Part shown: positions 18,101 to 26,872 of the stretch, one piece after another
How the letters are laid out: every line of letters begins with the position of its first letter
How positions within the stretch are numbered: the first letter of the stretch is position 1
Assembly (NCBI RefSeq): GCF_007970805.1
Contig: NZ_CP042433.1
Coordinates: forward strand, 5,015,622 to 5,079,621
Length of the DNA: 64,000 nt
Direction of reading: 5' to 3'
From: Flavisolibacter ginsenosidimutans
Lineage (GTDB): Bacteria; Bacteroidota; Bacteroidia; Chitinophagales; Chitinophagaceae
Program-made: the position numbers and the translations under genes
The notes under the pieces: model-generated
What the model was told of the DNA's origin: nothing
What the model saw: the letters and a program-made list of their open reading frames with translations, nothing else
Database searches by the model: none

Positions 18101-20893
18101 ACGCTGGATAGCAATTATTTTGGCGCCACTATTATCATTAGTGCCCGGCCAAGATTTCAAAACTGCAATTTTATCCACAACCGGACTGGTGCGACCTATG
18201 ACGATAGTTACGACGGTGCAGCGGTGAACAACCGTTATGCTTCACCTGTTTTTGATTCGTGCAGGTTTGCCTATAACACTGCGAGCCATTGGGGCGGTGC
18301 CATAATGAACAGCATTAGCCAACCGCAGTTCACGCATTGCATCTTTACAGCCAACACAACAAGTGAATACGGCGGAGACGTTTTTAACGACAGTTCGAAC
18401 GCACAATTCGACAATTGCACTTTCAACGATACGCTTACAGTGGTAAGCGGCGGTAGTATATTTAATTCGGGAAGCGCACCGGTGTTTCGGTTTTGCCAAT
18501 TTAAAAACAGCAAGGCGACGGGAGACGGTGGCGTTGTGTTCAATGAATTATCTTCTCCCACTTTTATCTCTTGTGCGTTCTCCAAAACCGGGAACTTTTA
18601 CAGCCGTTTATACAGTCGCCCTACGTTGATCAATTGCATTGCTGCAATGCCCGCTACAGATGGGACGCCGTTCATGAAGAATGTTAGGACGGTGGCTACA
18701 CTGACCAATGTAACTTTTGTACGTCAAGGCATACCTGGAGAAGTAAGTCAGAGTGGCGCTCTGGTCTTGAACACTGACAGCTCGCAACTCACGGTTAAAA
18801 ACAGCATTTTCTGGGGCGGCAAACTGGATACAAAAAGCCCAGCGCCAGATATTGTGAACGACCCCAATACCACATATACTTCCTCTACAACCATTAACAA
18901 CTCCATTACCCAAGCATACGGAACCAACGGCGTTAACGGCAATCTGGTCGGCATAAATCCGCGGCTGTCTGAGTACAACGACCCTGATGGAAAAGACAAC
19001 GAGTTTTTTACGCCCGATGATGGTTTAACCCTTAGTGCTCGTTCTCCAGCTATAGATGCGGGAAGCACAAATGCAAACAACCAACCAGTAGATATATTGA
19101 ATCAGAACCGCGTTTATGGCAATGGGATTGACATCGGCGCGTACGAAAGACAATCGCCAGCCGGTGGGTTTTCAAAAACAGTTTACGTTAACCCGTCTTC
19201 CACCGGTAATGGCGACGGTTCATCGTGGGCCAATGCCTACACATCACTGTGGCCAGCCATCGAAAATATTTGCGCCGACACGGTGAAGGTAGCGAGCGGG
19301 GTTTACAAGCCGGCCGTTTTCGATCGTGACAGCTCTTTTCTTTTGCAACACAATAAAACTTATTTGGGTGGTTATCCATCAACCGGCAGTCCCGCGGATA
19401 TCGAACGAAATCCGACGCTTTATCCAACGGTTTTGAGTGGCAATATCGGTTCGCCAGCTGATTCTTCCGACAATACAAAACACGTTCTGCTAATAAACAA
19501 TGCAGATACATTGGTAACGCTTGACGGCTTTGTTATACAAGACGGGCTTGCAAATGTTGGCCAGTTGCTGACACAGGTAGGGGGCGGGGGTATTTTGGCC
19601 GTCGGTTCGAAGGTGAAAGTTTTGAATTGCGTTTTGCAAAAAAATACGGCGGTAGCCGGTGGCGGCATGATGATCAGCGCCTCCGACTACTTTAAAATCA
19701 GCCGTACAGTGGTTCGCGCCAACAGGTCAACAGGTCGCGGCGGCGGTTTGTATTTGTTTTCCATGACGGGAAATGTCCAGGGCGTTGTTGAAAATTCAGT
19801 TATGGCGGCGAACTACGCGGGTGCACACGGCGGCGGTATCTTTGGCAGCGGCAGCAATGGTTTTTACACCGCCGGCATTAATTACAACAACGTAATTTTT
19901 TACAGCAATACTGCAGCCTTTCAAGGCGGTGGAATGTACACTGACGCACCCTATAAAACATACGTTACCAATTGCACCTTCGTGCGAAATCACGCGGCGG
20001 TCGCAAGTGGAGCCGGGCTGTACAACCGAATTGTTTATCAACAAGATCAAGGCTTTCCGCAGATTTATAATTGTGTTTTCAAATCCAATTCGCTAGCCGT
20101 TAACAGCACCGATGAAACATACATGGGGTCTGATATCGCCGAAGAAAATTGTCCGGCTTTTAATTGTTACCGTTCCAACATTCGTTACAACCGGGTACAA
20201 TCTTTTGTGAATTATTTCGACATGAACAACGTGTATGTGTCACCGCGCTTTAAAAACGAACTCAATCCTGAGGGACCAGATAATCAATGGCTAACCGATG
20301 ATGATGGCTTGCAACTATCACCAACCTCTTTGCTTGTAGACGCAGGCGATCTGTCCTCTGTCGCAGCAATACCGTTCGACGCTTTACGGAATAAGCGGGT
20401 TAATGGGCCTAAGCCTGATTTGGGCGCCTATGAATCAACTGGCCCTGCGTGTGGCGGAAAGGTTTTTACCGCAAGTGAATCAGGCAATTCCTTCCAGTGG
20501 CAAGTCAATGAAGGCAATGGGTTTATCAACATTCAAAACGACGCTGTTTATGGCGGTGCCCAAACTGGTTCTTTAACATTGACAGGTGCTCCTACCAGCT
20601 GGTATGGTTATACGTACCGTTGCGTCGTAACAAATGCAAATGGCACCGCATACAGCAAGACTGACTTGTTGACCTTTGAGGCGGTTTGGACCGGTGGTAC
20701 TTCGAATGCTTGGAATGATCCCGCGAATTGGAATTGCGGCAAAGTGCCCGACGGAAATACCGACGTGTATGTTTTTGCGGGTACATCGAATTACCCGTTT
20801 GTAAACATCAATGCCATTTGCCGAACCGTCTCGGTGCAGGAAGGCGCAAGTCTAACGATTGGTTCGGGATATACGTTAACTACAACACATTAA
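15188..20893 (+). CDS. Giant surface protein: two GEVED domains plus three parallel beta-helix repeats
   Basis: 1901 residues, signal peptide 1-19. Residues about 25-165 and 285-420 are GEVED-type domains (DYYRVYFDWNQNGNFSDAGE; VKVWIDFNQNGVF). Three long repeats follow, starting near residues 427, 807 and 1330. Each opens with YVxxxATGxNDGSSWANAYTSL, then a GGYPSTGNPxDxDR block, then 200-400 residues of short Asn/Gly-rich turns typical of right-handed beta-helices (pectate-lyase or polymorphic outer-membrane-protein style). A WTGGTSNAWNDPANW module ends the chain. No T9SS sorting domain is visible at the C-terminus, which is unusual for a protein of this kind. It could be an adhesin or polysaccharide-binding protein. 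No catalytic residues recognised. Confidence 0.85.
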   Translation: MRKIIILFAQILSVCFANAQFPAPYCGESFSPVTSINKVVFANLTNTIPSFSPGAAHRDFTSLVANVTQGNTYTLSVSGYSNSLLDYYRVYFDWNQNGNFSDAGEQLDMGRLFSSGADGATLSFNVTIPLNALGGVTRMRIAKRNISYPSPCNATASAGQAHDYTLNITTLPPCSAPLIGGNAVSADASVCPTTSVQLSVNGATAGFSGVSFQWQSSPDGSNWTDISGAISTSLSTFQSSATYYRRLIQCAAGGSASSTAVLVGMKPLATCYCVPSPTVCTFYYMDSVAVGSLANVSACGSSGYSDYTTTAISPSLQAGTYQLLTVRTGGSGSKVVKVWIDFNQNGVFEDNEQTEVGRPVGAGVVKKWIRIPFNAKGGITRMRLRAIYSYYDWVGACGNYSTGTTDQIETEDYNVSIIPSSTPNATFVFYVKANATGANNGLTWADAYTSLYNALSSALPSDTIKVAKGMYKPSGSAFSMKDSVVVFGGYPDSGNPTETDRNWRTNQTILSGELGVPGYSGNFPVLLMGSSLSSVTLWDGFILQETYGYGSGSRSGAVVLSFNSRPVLRNFLFRNNYASESNDGTAITAINSSPTVINSVFVNNNVSFLTYSKGIVYSSNGSPVFYNCVFANNGGFDSSSALYHSGGNPQIVNCTFFGNVCGYRPEGAVVVGTSGANISINNSIFYENRNINKDIYQTFSPDSSELVLSNSTASVQNCIFQNYKGGNNVQLSVNPRFRDTADLDGPDNLFFTADDGLSLTNPCSPGLNAGNNALANLTEPDLAGSNRVFGTVDLGAYEMPATRSTPLKTVYVNKAATGTNDGSSWSNAFTDLQKALQYCADTVKVAAGTYPPSQANTRSFFTLENKKVLLGGYPSTGNPSDADRDASLYPTVLSGKLPNGSQSSIIIKSKNVDSTTMMDGFTVRDCSPIRPALGSLYLLDKASPTIKNCRIAGNSFGIVSQKGSDALFLRCTLDSNYFGATIIISARPRFQNCNFIHNRTGATYDDSYDGAAVNNRYASPVFDSCRFAYNTASHWGGAIMNSISQPQFTHCIFTANTTSEYGGDVFNDSSNAQFDNCTFNDTLTVVSGGSIFNSGSAPVFRFCQFKNSKATGDGGVVFNELSSPTFISCAFSKTGNFYSRLYSRPTLINCIAAMPATDGTPFMKNVRTVATLTNVTFVRQGIPGEVSQSGALVLNTDSSQLTVKNSIFWGGKLDTKSPAPDIVNDPNTTYTSSTTINNSITQAYGTNGVNGNLVGINPRLSEYNDPDGKDNEFFTPDDGLTLSARSPAIDAGSTNANNQPVDILNQNRVYGNGIDIGAYERQSPAGGFSKTVYVNPSSTGNGDGSSWANAYTSLWPAIENICADTVKVASGVYKPAVFDRDSSFLLQHNKTYLGGYPSTGSPADIERNPTLYPTVLSGNIGSPADSSDNTKHVLLINNADTLVTLDGFVIQDGLANVGQLLTQVGGGGILAVGSKVKVLNCVLQKNTAVAGGGMMISASDYFKISRTVVRANRSTGRGGGLYLFSMTGNVQGVVENSVMAANYAGAHGGGIFGSGSNGFYTAGINYNNVIFYSNTAAFQGGGMYTDAPYKTYVTNCTFVRNHAAVASGAGLYNRIVYQQDQGFPQIYNCVFKSNSLAVNSTDETYMGSDIAEENCPAFNCYRSNIRYNRVQSFVNYFDMNNVYVSPRFKNELNPEGPDNQWLTDDDGLQLSPTSLLVDAGDLSSVAAIPFDALRNKRVNGPKPDLGAYESTGPACGGKVFTASESGNSFQWQVNEGNGFINIQNDAVYGGAQTGSLTLTGAPTSWYGYTYRCVVTNANGTAYSKTDLLTFEAVWTGGTSNAWNDPANWNCGKVPDGNTDVYVFAGTSNYPFVNINAICRTVSVQEGASLTIGSGYTLTTTH

Positions 20894-21162
20894 TTGTTCG
20901 CGGTAAACACATTCACAAAATGGCCTAAGTCTCATAAGTTGGCGTGCAAGCACCAAAATAGGAGGTGCAGACCGAAATTTTTTTAACGGCAATTCGCTTG
21001 TAAAAAGAGAGAAGGTTGTCAAGCAGGTCTTGATTTCAGCGCACAACGTATCAAAACATTAATCCTACTGGAAAGCTTAATTAGATACGAATCATTGCTT
21101 TTGTCATCAACAAACGCCTATTTACTTCGACTTCCACTACATTCGTTTCCTCACTCACCGTT

Positions 21163-22332
21163 ATGAATAAAAACATTCTTTGGACACTCCTCGTTCTTTT
21201 CCTCTTTACCCGTTGCAGCAAAGGCAACAACACCGATCCGTTGGCAACCGGTGAAAAAATAGAACAGCCCAAAAAAGTGACCCTAAATTTTTACAGCCAA
21301 AACACGCTGCTAAAAAAATGGATTTACGAACTGGATTCCGCTGATCTTACAAGTCCGGTTGGCGTCATTTACTGGACGGATACTACCTATTATCCGGGAG
21401 CCGACACCTATTTTTACAAAGTACGGCAGGCATATGTTTATAACCCAGCCGCAGGCCTGTTCAACAGTTTTGAATCCCGCAATTACCGCTCAGGGTATGT
21501 CTATCACGACGTCAACCAATTCGTGTTGCAGGAATCCCCGGTCAACAATTTTAAACTAAGCACGTTGTACACCAGCGGTTCGACAAGGCTTGGCTATACT
21601 TCGGTTTTGAAGCTTTACAGCGATTTTCAACAACAAAAGGTCTCGCTCTCGTATCAAAACGATTTGTTCGTCACGCAGCGAGGCGATACCAAATACGCGG
21701 AAATCTATTACGCCAACTACGGGCCACACAACTATTTTAATTTCAACAAAGACAGCATTTATCTACAGGAAGCGGTGAGACCTGGCACGGGTTTTACGAA
21801 CGAGACGCCCCAGATGCGCTATTATTATTACTACACTAAAGAGATTCCCTGGTACTCCCCAAAGATCGAAGACCGTAGTGTTTTTTATACCCGTTCGCCC
21901 TATTTGTGCGACAGCTTCGTGCTTAGAAATGGTGATTATGTTTATCCGACCCCAACATCGTTTGGCATCTTTACATCCGCACTCGAACGGAAAGTTGTTT
22001 ACCAATACACGAAAGATACCACAGCCATTAAGTCCTTTATTGACGCGGTCAATCCCATTGCGAAAGATCCCCTTTGGTTTTATATAACTGCCAACGCCAA
22101 CACCTTTGCCACCTATAGCGTTCGCGAAGGCGGCAATTACACAGACCTCTATAACTGGATGTCGTCGCGGTCAACGGATTCGGTTTTTCTGATGACAGGA
22201 GGAAGGCGGGTGTTTAAGCAAGCCGCTACGACCACCAATACCGTTGAGCGGGACGCAAAGGGACGCATTAGCAAAATCACCAACAAAACCGACAACAGCA
22301 CGAGCTATAAGACACTTGAGCTGTCGTATTAA
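21163..22332 (+). CDS. Hypothetical lipoprotein
   Basis: 389 residues. Residues 1-19 form a lipoprotein signal ending FTRCSKG, with the lipobox Cys at about 19. The mature part is Tyr- and Asn-rich, beta-strand-like, with no recognised domain. Many Chitinophagaceae encode such DUF-type surface lipoproteins of unknown role. It stands alone between the giant surface protein and convergent genes, facing the same way as the secreted cluster. Confidence 0.75.
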   Translation: MNKNILWTLLVLFLFTRCSKGNNTDPLATGEKIEQPKKVTLNFYSQNTLLKKWIYELDSADLTSPVGVIYWTDTTYYPGADTYFYKVRQAYVYNPAAGLFNSFESRNYRSGYVYHDVNQFVLQESPVNNFKLSTLYTSGSTRLGYTSVLKLYSDFQQQKVSLSYQNDLFVTQRGDTKYAEIYYANYGPHNYFNFNKDSIYLQEAVRPGTGFTNETPQMRYYYYYTKEIPWYSPKIEDRSVFYTRSPYLCDSFVLRNGDYVYPTPTSFGIFTSALERKVVYQYTKDTTAIKSFIDAVNPIAKDPLWFYITANANTFATYSVREGGNYTDLYNWMSSRSTDSVFLMTGGRRVFKQAATTTNTVERDAKGRISKITNKTDNSTSYKTLELSY

Positions 22333-22465
22333 TAAAGCCGTTACCCTCGAACGGTTACGAGCGGAATGACAATAACTGTGTCCGTCGTCAATCTGATGTT
22401 ACAGCAACCAAATTGGGTCGCAAAACGTTTCGGCTCGGGCCCTAAAAAAATGAGAGGCGTAAGGT

Positions 22466-23416
22466 CTACTGCTTATACCAAGAATTCAGTTTGAGTTGTC
22501 CATTGGTAAGTTGGATCGTTTCGCTTCGTGCGGTGGTATCCTTTACGGACACTTGAAAACTCGCCGTGAGTTTTCGTGCTGACGTGTCAAAGCTTGTTAT
22601 GGTAAAGCTGCCGGAAGTGGCGAAATATCCGTGGTCGTTGTCGTTGAGGTTGTAGCGGCAACTTATCTCAGGATTTCCACAATAAGAATAAGGGGGTAGA
22701 GACGGGCGTACCGGGTAAGTACCCGCCTTTAGCGTCATTGGAATTTCAAAGATGAGGCACTGGCGGGCAGTGGTGGAACCGCCAAGAATGGAAGGCACTT
22801 CGATTCGCAAGCCGAACGGCACACCATTGACCAAGCAGTTGACGACTGCTTCCGTTTCAGTGGTTTTCCACCTCGTGGTCGCAAGGCCCGTTACGGTGCA
22901 ACTGGCCGGGTTGCCTGCCGGCGAAACGGTGTCGCGTCTTAACTCGATGTCCGTGATGGTCTTCGTGGCAAACACACGTTTTTTCCGGTCGGCTGAATAG
23001 CCGGTAAAATTGATGACTGCACTCACTTTACCGGACGTCGTATCGAACTTCAATACTTGAAACGTCCCGCCCGCGTCCTGGGCGTTTTGATTGGAACTGT
23101 AAGCGACGTCTTGCGAAAGTTCAGCGACCGCTTCGATACCCAGCGGCAGGAGAGGGTAGGTTTTGAGGGGCGAAAGGCTATCAATCTGAATGCCGGCCAG
23201 AAGACGTGCTTTTTGATCCTCGGCTATCAGGTAAAGCCGTTTCATTTTAGGAAGATAGGTAGCGTGGTAGGAATACGGTTCCCACACCGTTCCGTCAATG
23301 GTTGCACTAAAACTTCCGGGTGAGTTTGCAGGCGCAGGGATTTCTTCTTTTTTGCAGCGGCTTGTTGCAACGAGCAAAACGAGAAGCAGGAAAACGGTTG
23401 ATAGCGTGTATTTCAT
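22466..23416 (-). CDS. Hypothetical lipoprotein (DUF6252-like)
   Basis: 316 residues from ATG 23416 (the start that gives the hydrophobic leader MKYTLSTVFLLLVLLVATSRC). The lipobox Cys is followed by KKEE. The mature protein has two similar halves, each opening with a segment in the style of FSATIDGTVWEPYSY. This resembles a family of Bacteroidota lipoproteins (DUF6252/DUF5025-like) of unknown function. The assignment is from memory of the motif style and is tentative. Confidence 0.7.
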   Translation of the reverse strand: MKYTLSTVFLLLVLLVATSRCKKEEIPAPANSPGSFSATIDGTVWEPYSYHATYLPKMKRLYLIAEDQKARLLAGIQIDSLSPLKTYPLLPLGIEAVAELSQDVAYSSNQNAQDAGGTFQVLKFDTTSGKVSAVINFTGYSADRKKRVFATKTITDIELRRDTVSPAGNPASCTVTGLATTRWKTTETEAVVNCLVNGVPFGLRIEVPSILGGSTTARQCLIFEIPMTLKAGTYPVRPSLPPYSYCGNPEISCRYNLNDNDHGYFATSGSFTITSFDTSARKLTASFQVSVKDTTARSETIQLTNGQLKLNSWYKQ

Positions 23417-23629
23417 GGCAGCATTAATTCGCAATGTTTGTGGTGGTGATTTTCAAATATAGCTGCGCTTTTGGAAACCAATGATACAGACGGCCAATAA
23501 CTTTTATGTTGTTGTATTGCCTTTAGCAAATCCGTCTTACAAATAATGCTACGTAAATGAATTTAGCCGCAGGATTCGGCGGAGTAAGCGTTGCACGTAC
23601 AATTAATCATATAGTTATACAGAAGCCGA

Positions 23630-26600
23630 TTACCTTATGAGTACTACACTTCCCTTTGCCGTTTTCGTTTCTTCGCCTTCAAACTGATAGCTACAAATCC
23701 AAACAAACACGCCTGTTGCCTGTGGGATGTCTCCAATCTTTCCATTCCATCCCTTTTTCAAATCAGTAGTTTGAAAAACAACTTGCCCCCAGCGGTTATA
23801 GATCGTAAACCGGTAGTTTTTAACCACACCGGTAAGAACAGGGTGGAAGTCATCATTTTTTCCGTCGCCATTTGGTGTAAATCCGGTTGGAACAAAAAAA
23901 CTCGCGATGCAATTCTTGACCGATACTGAGATAGAATCAGTGCCCCTACAACCGTTGTTGTCCTGAACCCGCAACCAATAAATGCCCGGCTGACTAATGG
24001 TAAGGGATGGTGTGCTGGCACCCGTACTCCATGCGTAGTTTGGGTAATTTGTAAGTGGCTTTAATTCCAGCTTTTCGCCCAAACAAAACGCCGTATCGGA
24101 AGCAATGAAATTTTTTGGCGACGGGTAAATTGTTGTAATCACCGTCGTGTCACTTGCCGTGCAGTTGTTATTGTCCGTTACGCGAACGGAGTATGTTCCA
24201 ATCGTTGTCGCTGTAAAGCTTCTTGCCGTGCTTCCGTCTTGCCATAAGTAGGCTGCAAACGCACCGGCATCAAGCACGCTGATCTCACCCTCGCAAAGTG
24301 TGGGATTCTTATTCAATTGCACCTGTGGTCGCGGGAACATCTGCAAGATTTGCAGTGTATCGGAACTCCGACACCCGTCAATTGTTGTCCCCGTCACGGA
24401 ATACGTGCCGGTTGATTTCACGAGGAGTGTTTGCCCTACAGCGCCTGTATTCCAATGATAGGTGGAAAAGCCAACGCCAGCGTCGAGCGTTAGGCTATCG
24501 CCAGAACATAAACTAACGTCCGGGCCAAATGATATCGGCGGGGATTTGCGAACCGTAATGCGCACCGTGTCGTTCGCAAAACAACCCGGTCCGTTTCCTG
24601 CTTTGACGAAATACGTTGTGTCGACAGAAGGATTCACCACGACACTTGCTCCTGTAATGGACGAGATGTTGTAAGCAGGCGACCACGAATAGCTTAGAAA
24701 TCCTGCGGGAGCGTCGAGGTGTATTGTGTCGGTGTTGCACTTTGTTCGGTCGGGGCCAATGTCAATCGTTGCTCCACTGACCCTTAGTGAGTCATGAATT
24801 ACATTGCCGCAACCATCGGTAAGCGTCACATAATACAAACCGGGCTGCGTTACGGTGAAGGTTGAGTCGGTTGAACCGTCCTGCCACAGATAAGTATTAA
24901 ACCACGGTCCCGGATGCAAGGTGAACGGGGGATTGCAGGTGTTAACGTTTGCCGACAATTTCAGATTTGGCGGCAGTAGCGTAACGTTCAGCGAATCCTG
25001 CGTGACCGTGCAAGTTCCTGCGTATGCATATAGTTTTAAAGTAGTCGGCCGGGTCAGTTGATTCGTAAAGGCTATGGAAACAGTGGAATCGTTCAACGTG
25101 CTGAGGGTGCCATACTTAGACGAGTCAAGCAGCCACGTGACGGGTGCAGACTGGTTTATTCGGTGAGCAACGTATTGCCGTACCGGCCCATTGAAACAGA
25201 TTGTGTCTTTTCCCGTAATTTTTATTGAGGCCTGTCCGCTCGACGGTGGTGCGGCAACGGGTTCGCACACGTACTGACTGGTTACGGGAATGGCCGTGCT
25301 GGTAAATTGCAACGGGGAGAGCACGGCTTCGTTGTCTTTTACGGATTGCCACTGCATCGTTCCGGACAATACGGACCACGGCACCACTTTGACAAACGAC
25401 GTGTCGGTACCCAAACAAGGAAGCATGCCCGCGTCGTTATCTTCGGCTTGAATGATTTCAATGCTTCCGTTTGCCGCGGCCGTCGCATTCATCGTGCTGA
25501 GCACACACAGGGAGCGGTTTAGCCCACTCTGCGCCACGGCGTAGCGTAGGTCGATATAGGTATTGGGGTAAGGCGTTTTTTGCTCACGGATTTTGTTCTG
25601 CAGACTGTCAACCGCGTACCAATAAAACGTTCGTGAATCATAATTCGCGCAAACAATGTGCGTTTGCCCGTTTGGCAGGACGCTGATCTTTGACCAATAG
25701 GTTATAGTCGGCTGGGCTACCGAGAAAGCGGTGGCTTTGTCAATCGATAAATCCGGACGCAAAAGAAGTTTAAAGAAGTAGCCCGTCTGCTGGCTAAAGT
25801 TTGAGAAGACGCCAAACAACGCAAATCCACCATTGGCAAGCTGTTCGGCGTAGAAGTGAATTTTAGGGTGCGTGCCCAGTATGCCGTAATTGGTAATGAA
25901 CTCTGAATAATTGTAGCCTTTTGTAACAAGTGTCGCGCCGGTATTGTAATCCAGTTGTATCGCAAAAAACGATTTGTTGTAGAGAAAGGAATTTTGGAAT
26001 AAACTCTTAAATCCAAAAACAAAAATTTTATCGTTTGCAACAAAGGCCACCGACGGCAATTGCGTTTGGTTATCGGTCCCGTAAAATGTTTTGCTCCATA
26101 CGAGATTGCCTGCACTGTCTACCCGGCACACCACCGTATACTGCACGGAATTAACGCCGTAAAAACTGATGATAGCATCGTTGTTTTTGCCTTCCTTAAT
26201 TGAGTAAGGCATTAAAAAACGATGTGGGACTGAGGCCGTCATCGACAAGTTCTTGCTCCAGACAACATCACCTTGACAGGTAAACTTTATTAAAAGCATG
26301 TCCGAGTTGGTTGGCGCCGTGTTGTACTGCGAATCGCCCACAAAAACGAGGCTCCCGTCGCTCATTTCGGTGAGTTCGTATTCATCTAAGCGAATGCTGA
26401 CCACAATTTTCTTTGCCCATAACTGTTCTCCCCTGGCGTTTACTTTCATAATAAGCAAGTCCGCACCGTCCTCCGTTGACCCCCATTTACCCACAATAAC
26501 CGTCGAATTGTCGCGGGTGTGGATATATTTCCGACTCTCGAAAAACCTTGCTGTCGACGTGTGTTTTATTTTGTAGCTGCTGGACAGCGTTTGCGTTTGG

Positions 26601-26674
26601 CAGAAGCCTGCACAGCAAATTGAAAGGAAGAGAACAATAAATAAGAGCAATTGAAAAAGACGGTAACGACGCAT
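23630..26674 (-). CDS. Secreted multidomain protein with T9SS type B (gliding-type) C-terminal domain
   Basis: 1014 residues, signal peptide 1-25. Residues about 30-430 form a propeller-like region with repeated LxKxNxxGxxxWxK-type strands (MKVNARGEQLWAKK, RVDSAGNLVWSKT). Residues about 470-920 are Ig/PKD-like modules with recurring GTYSVxxTDxxGC motifs. The last 90 residues carry the CHU_C/gliding-motility-associated domain (PTGFTPNGDGKNDDF, YNRWGQVVFQ, GVFVW), which directs T9SS export and surface anchoring. Function probably adhesive or structural. Confidence 0.9.
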   Translation of the reverse strand: MRRYRLFQLLLFIVLFLSICCAGFCQTQTLSSSYKIKHTSTARFFESRKYIHTRDNSTVIVGKWGSTEDGADLLIMKVNARGEQLWAKKIVVSIRLDEYELTEMSDGSLVFVGDSQYNTAPTNSDMLLIKFTCQGDVVWSKNLSMTASVPHRFLMPYSIKEGKNNDAIISFYGVNSVQYTVVCRVDSAGNLVWSKTFYGTDNQTQLPSVAFVANDKIFVFGFKSLFQNSFLYNKSFFAIQLDYNTGATLVTKGYNYSEFITNYGILGTHPKIHFYAEQLANGGFALFGVFSNFSQQTGYFFKLLLRPDLSIDKATAFSVAQPTITYWSKISVLPNGQTHIVCANYDSRTFYWYAVDSLQNKIREQKTPYPNTYIDLRYAVAQSGLNRSLCVLSTMNATAAANGSIEIIQAEDNDAGMLPCLGTDTSFVKVVPWSVLSGTMQWQSVKDNEAVLSPLQFTSTAIPVTSQYVCEPVAAPPSSGQASIKITGKDTICFNGPVRQYVAHRINQSAPVTWLLDSSKYGTLSTLNDSTVSIAFTNQLTRPTTLKLYAYAGTCTVTQDSLNVTLLPPNLKLSANVNTCNPPFTLHPGPWFNTYLWQDGSTDSTFTVTQPGLYYVTLTDGCGNVIHDSLRVSGATIDIGPDRTKCNTDTIHLDAPAGFLSYSWSPAYNISSITGASVVVNPSVDTTYFVKAGNGPGCFANDTVRITVRKSPPISFGPDVSLCSGDSLTLDAGVGFSTYHWNTGAVGQTLLVKSTGTYSVTGTTIDGCRSSDTLQILQMFPRPQVQLNKNPTLCEGEISVLDAGAFAAYLWQDGSTARSFTATTIGTYSVRVTDNNNCTASDTTVITTIYPSPKNFIASDTAFCLGEKLELKPLTNYPNYAWSTGASTPSLTISQPGIYWLRVQDNNGCRGTDSISVSVKNCIASFFVPTGFTPNGDGKNDDFHPVLTGVVKNYRFTIYNRWGQVVFQTTDLKKGWNGKIGDIPQATGVFVWICSYQFEGEETKTAKGSVVLIR

Positions 26675-26872
26675 TGATCAGTCAGTATTTGGCCACGAAA
26701 AGAATACGAACGGCTGCTGACTACCGATCACATGATGGTCGACACAGCTTGATAATGGCACCAAAATAAGAGTTTCTCGCTTTTTGGCCTACGGTAAAAC
26801 GAAAGACAAACTGGTAACCATTTATGGAAAAATTCTATACGGTGCTAAAAAGCCTGTTTTTAGGCAGTCTAT

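Noticed and set aside
17487..20050. Several minus-strand frames under the 1901-residue gene
   Set aside because: Shadows of a biased-composition gene. None has a recognisable domain.
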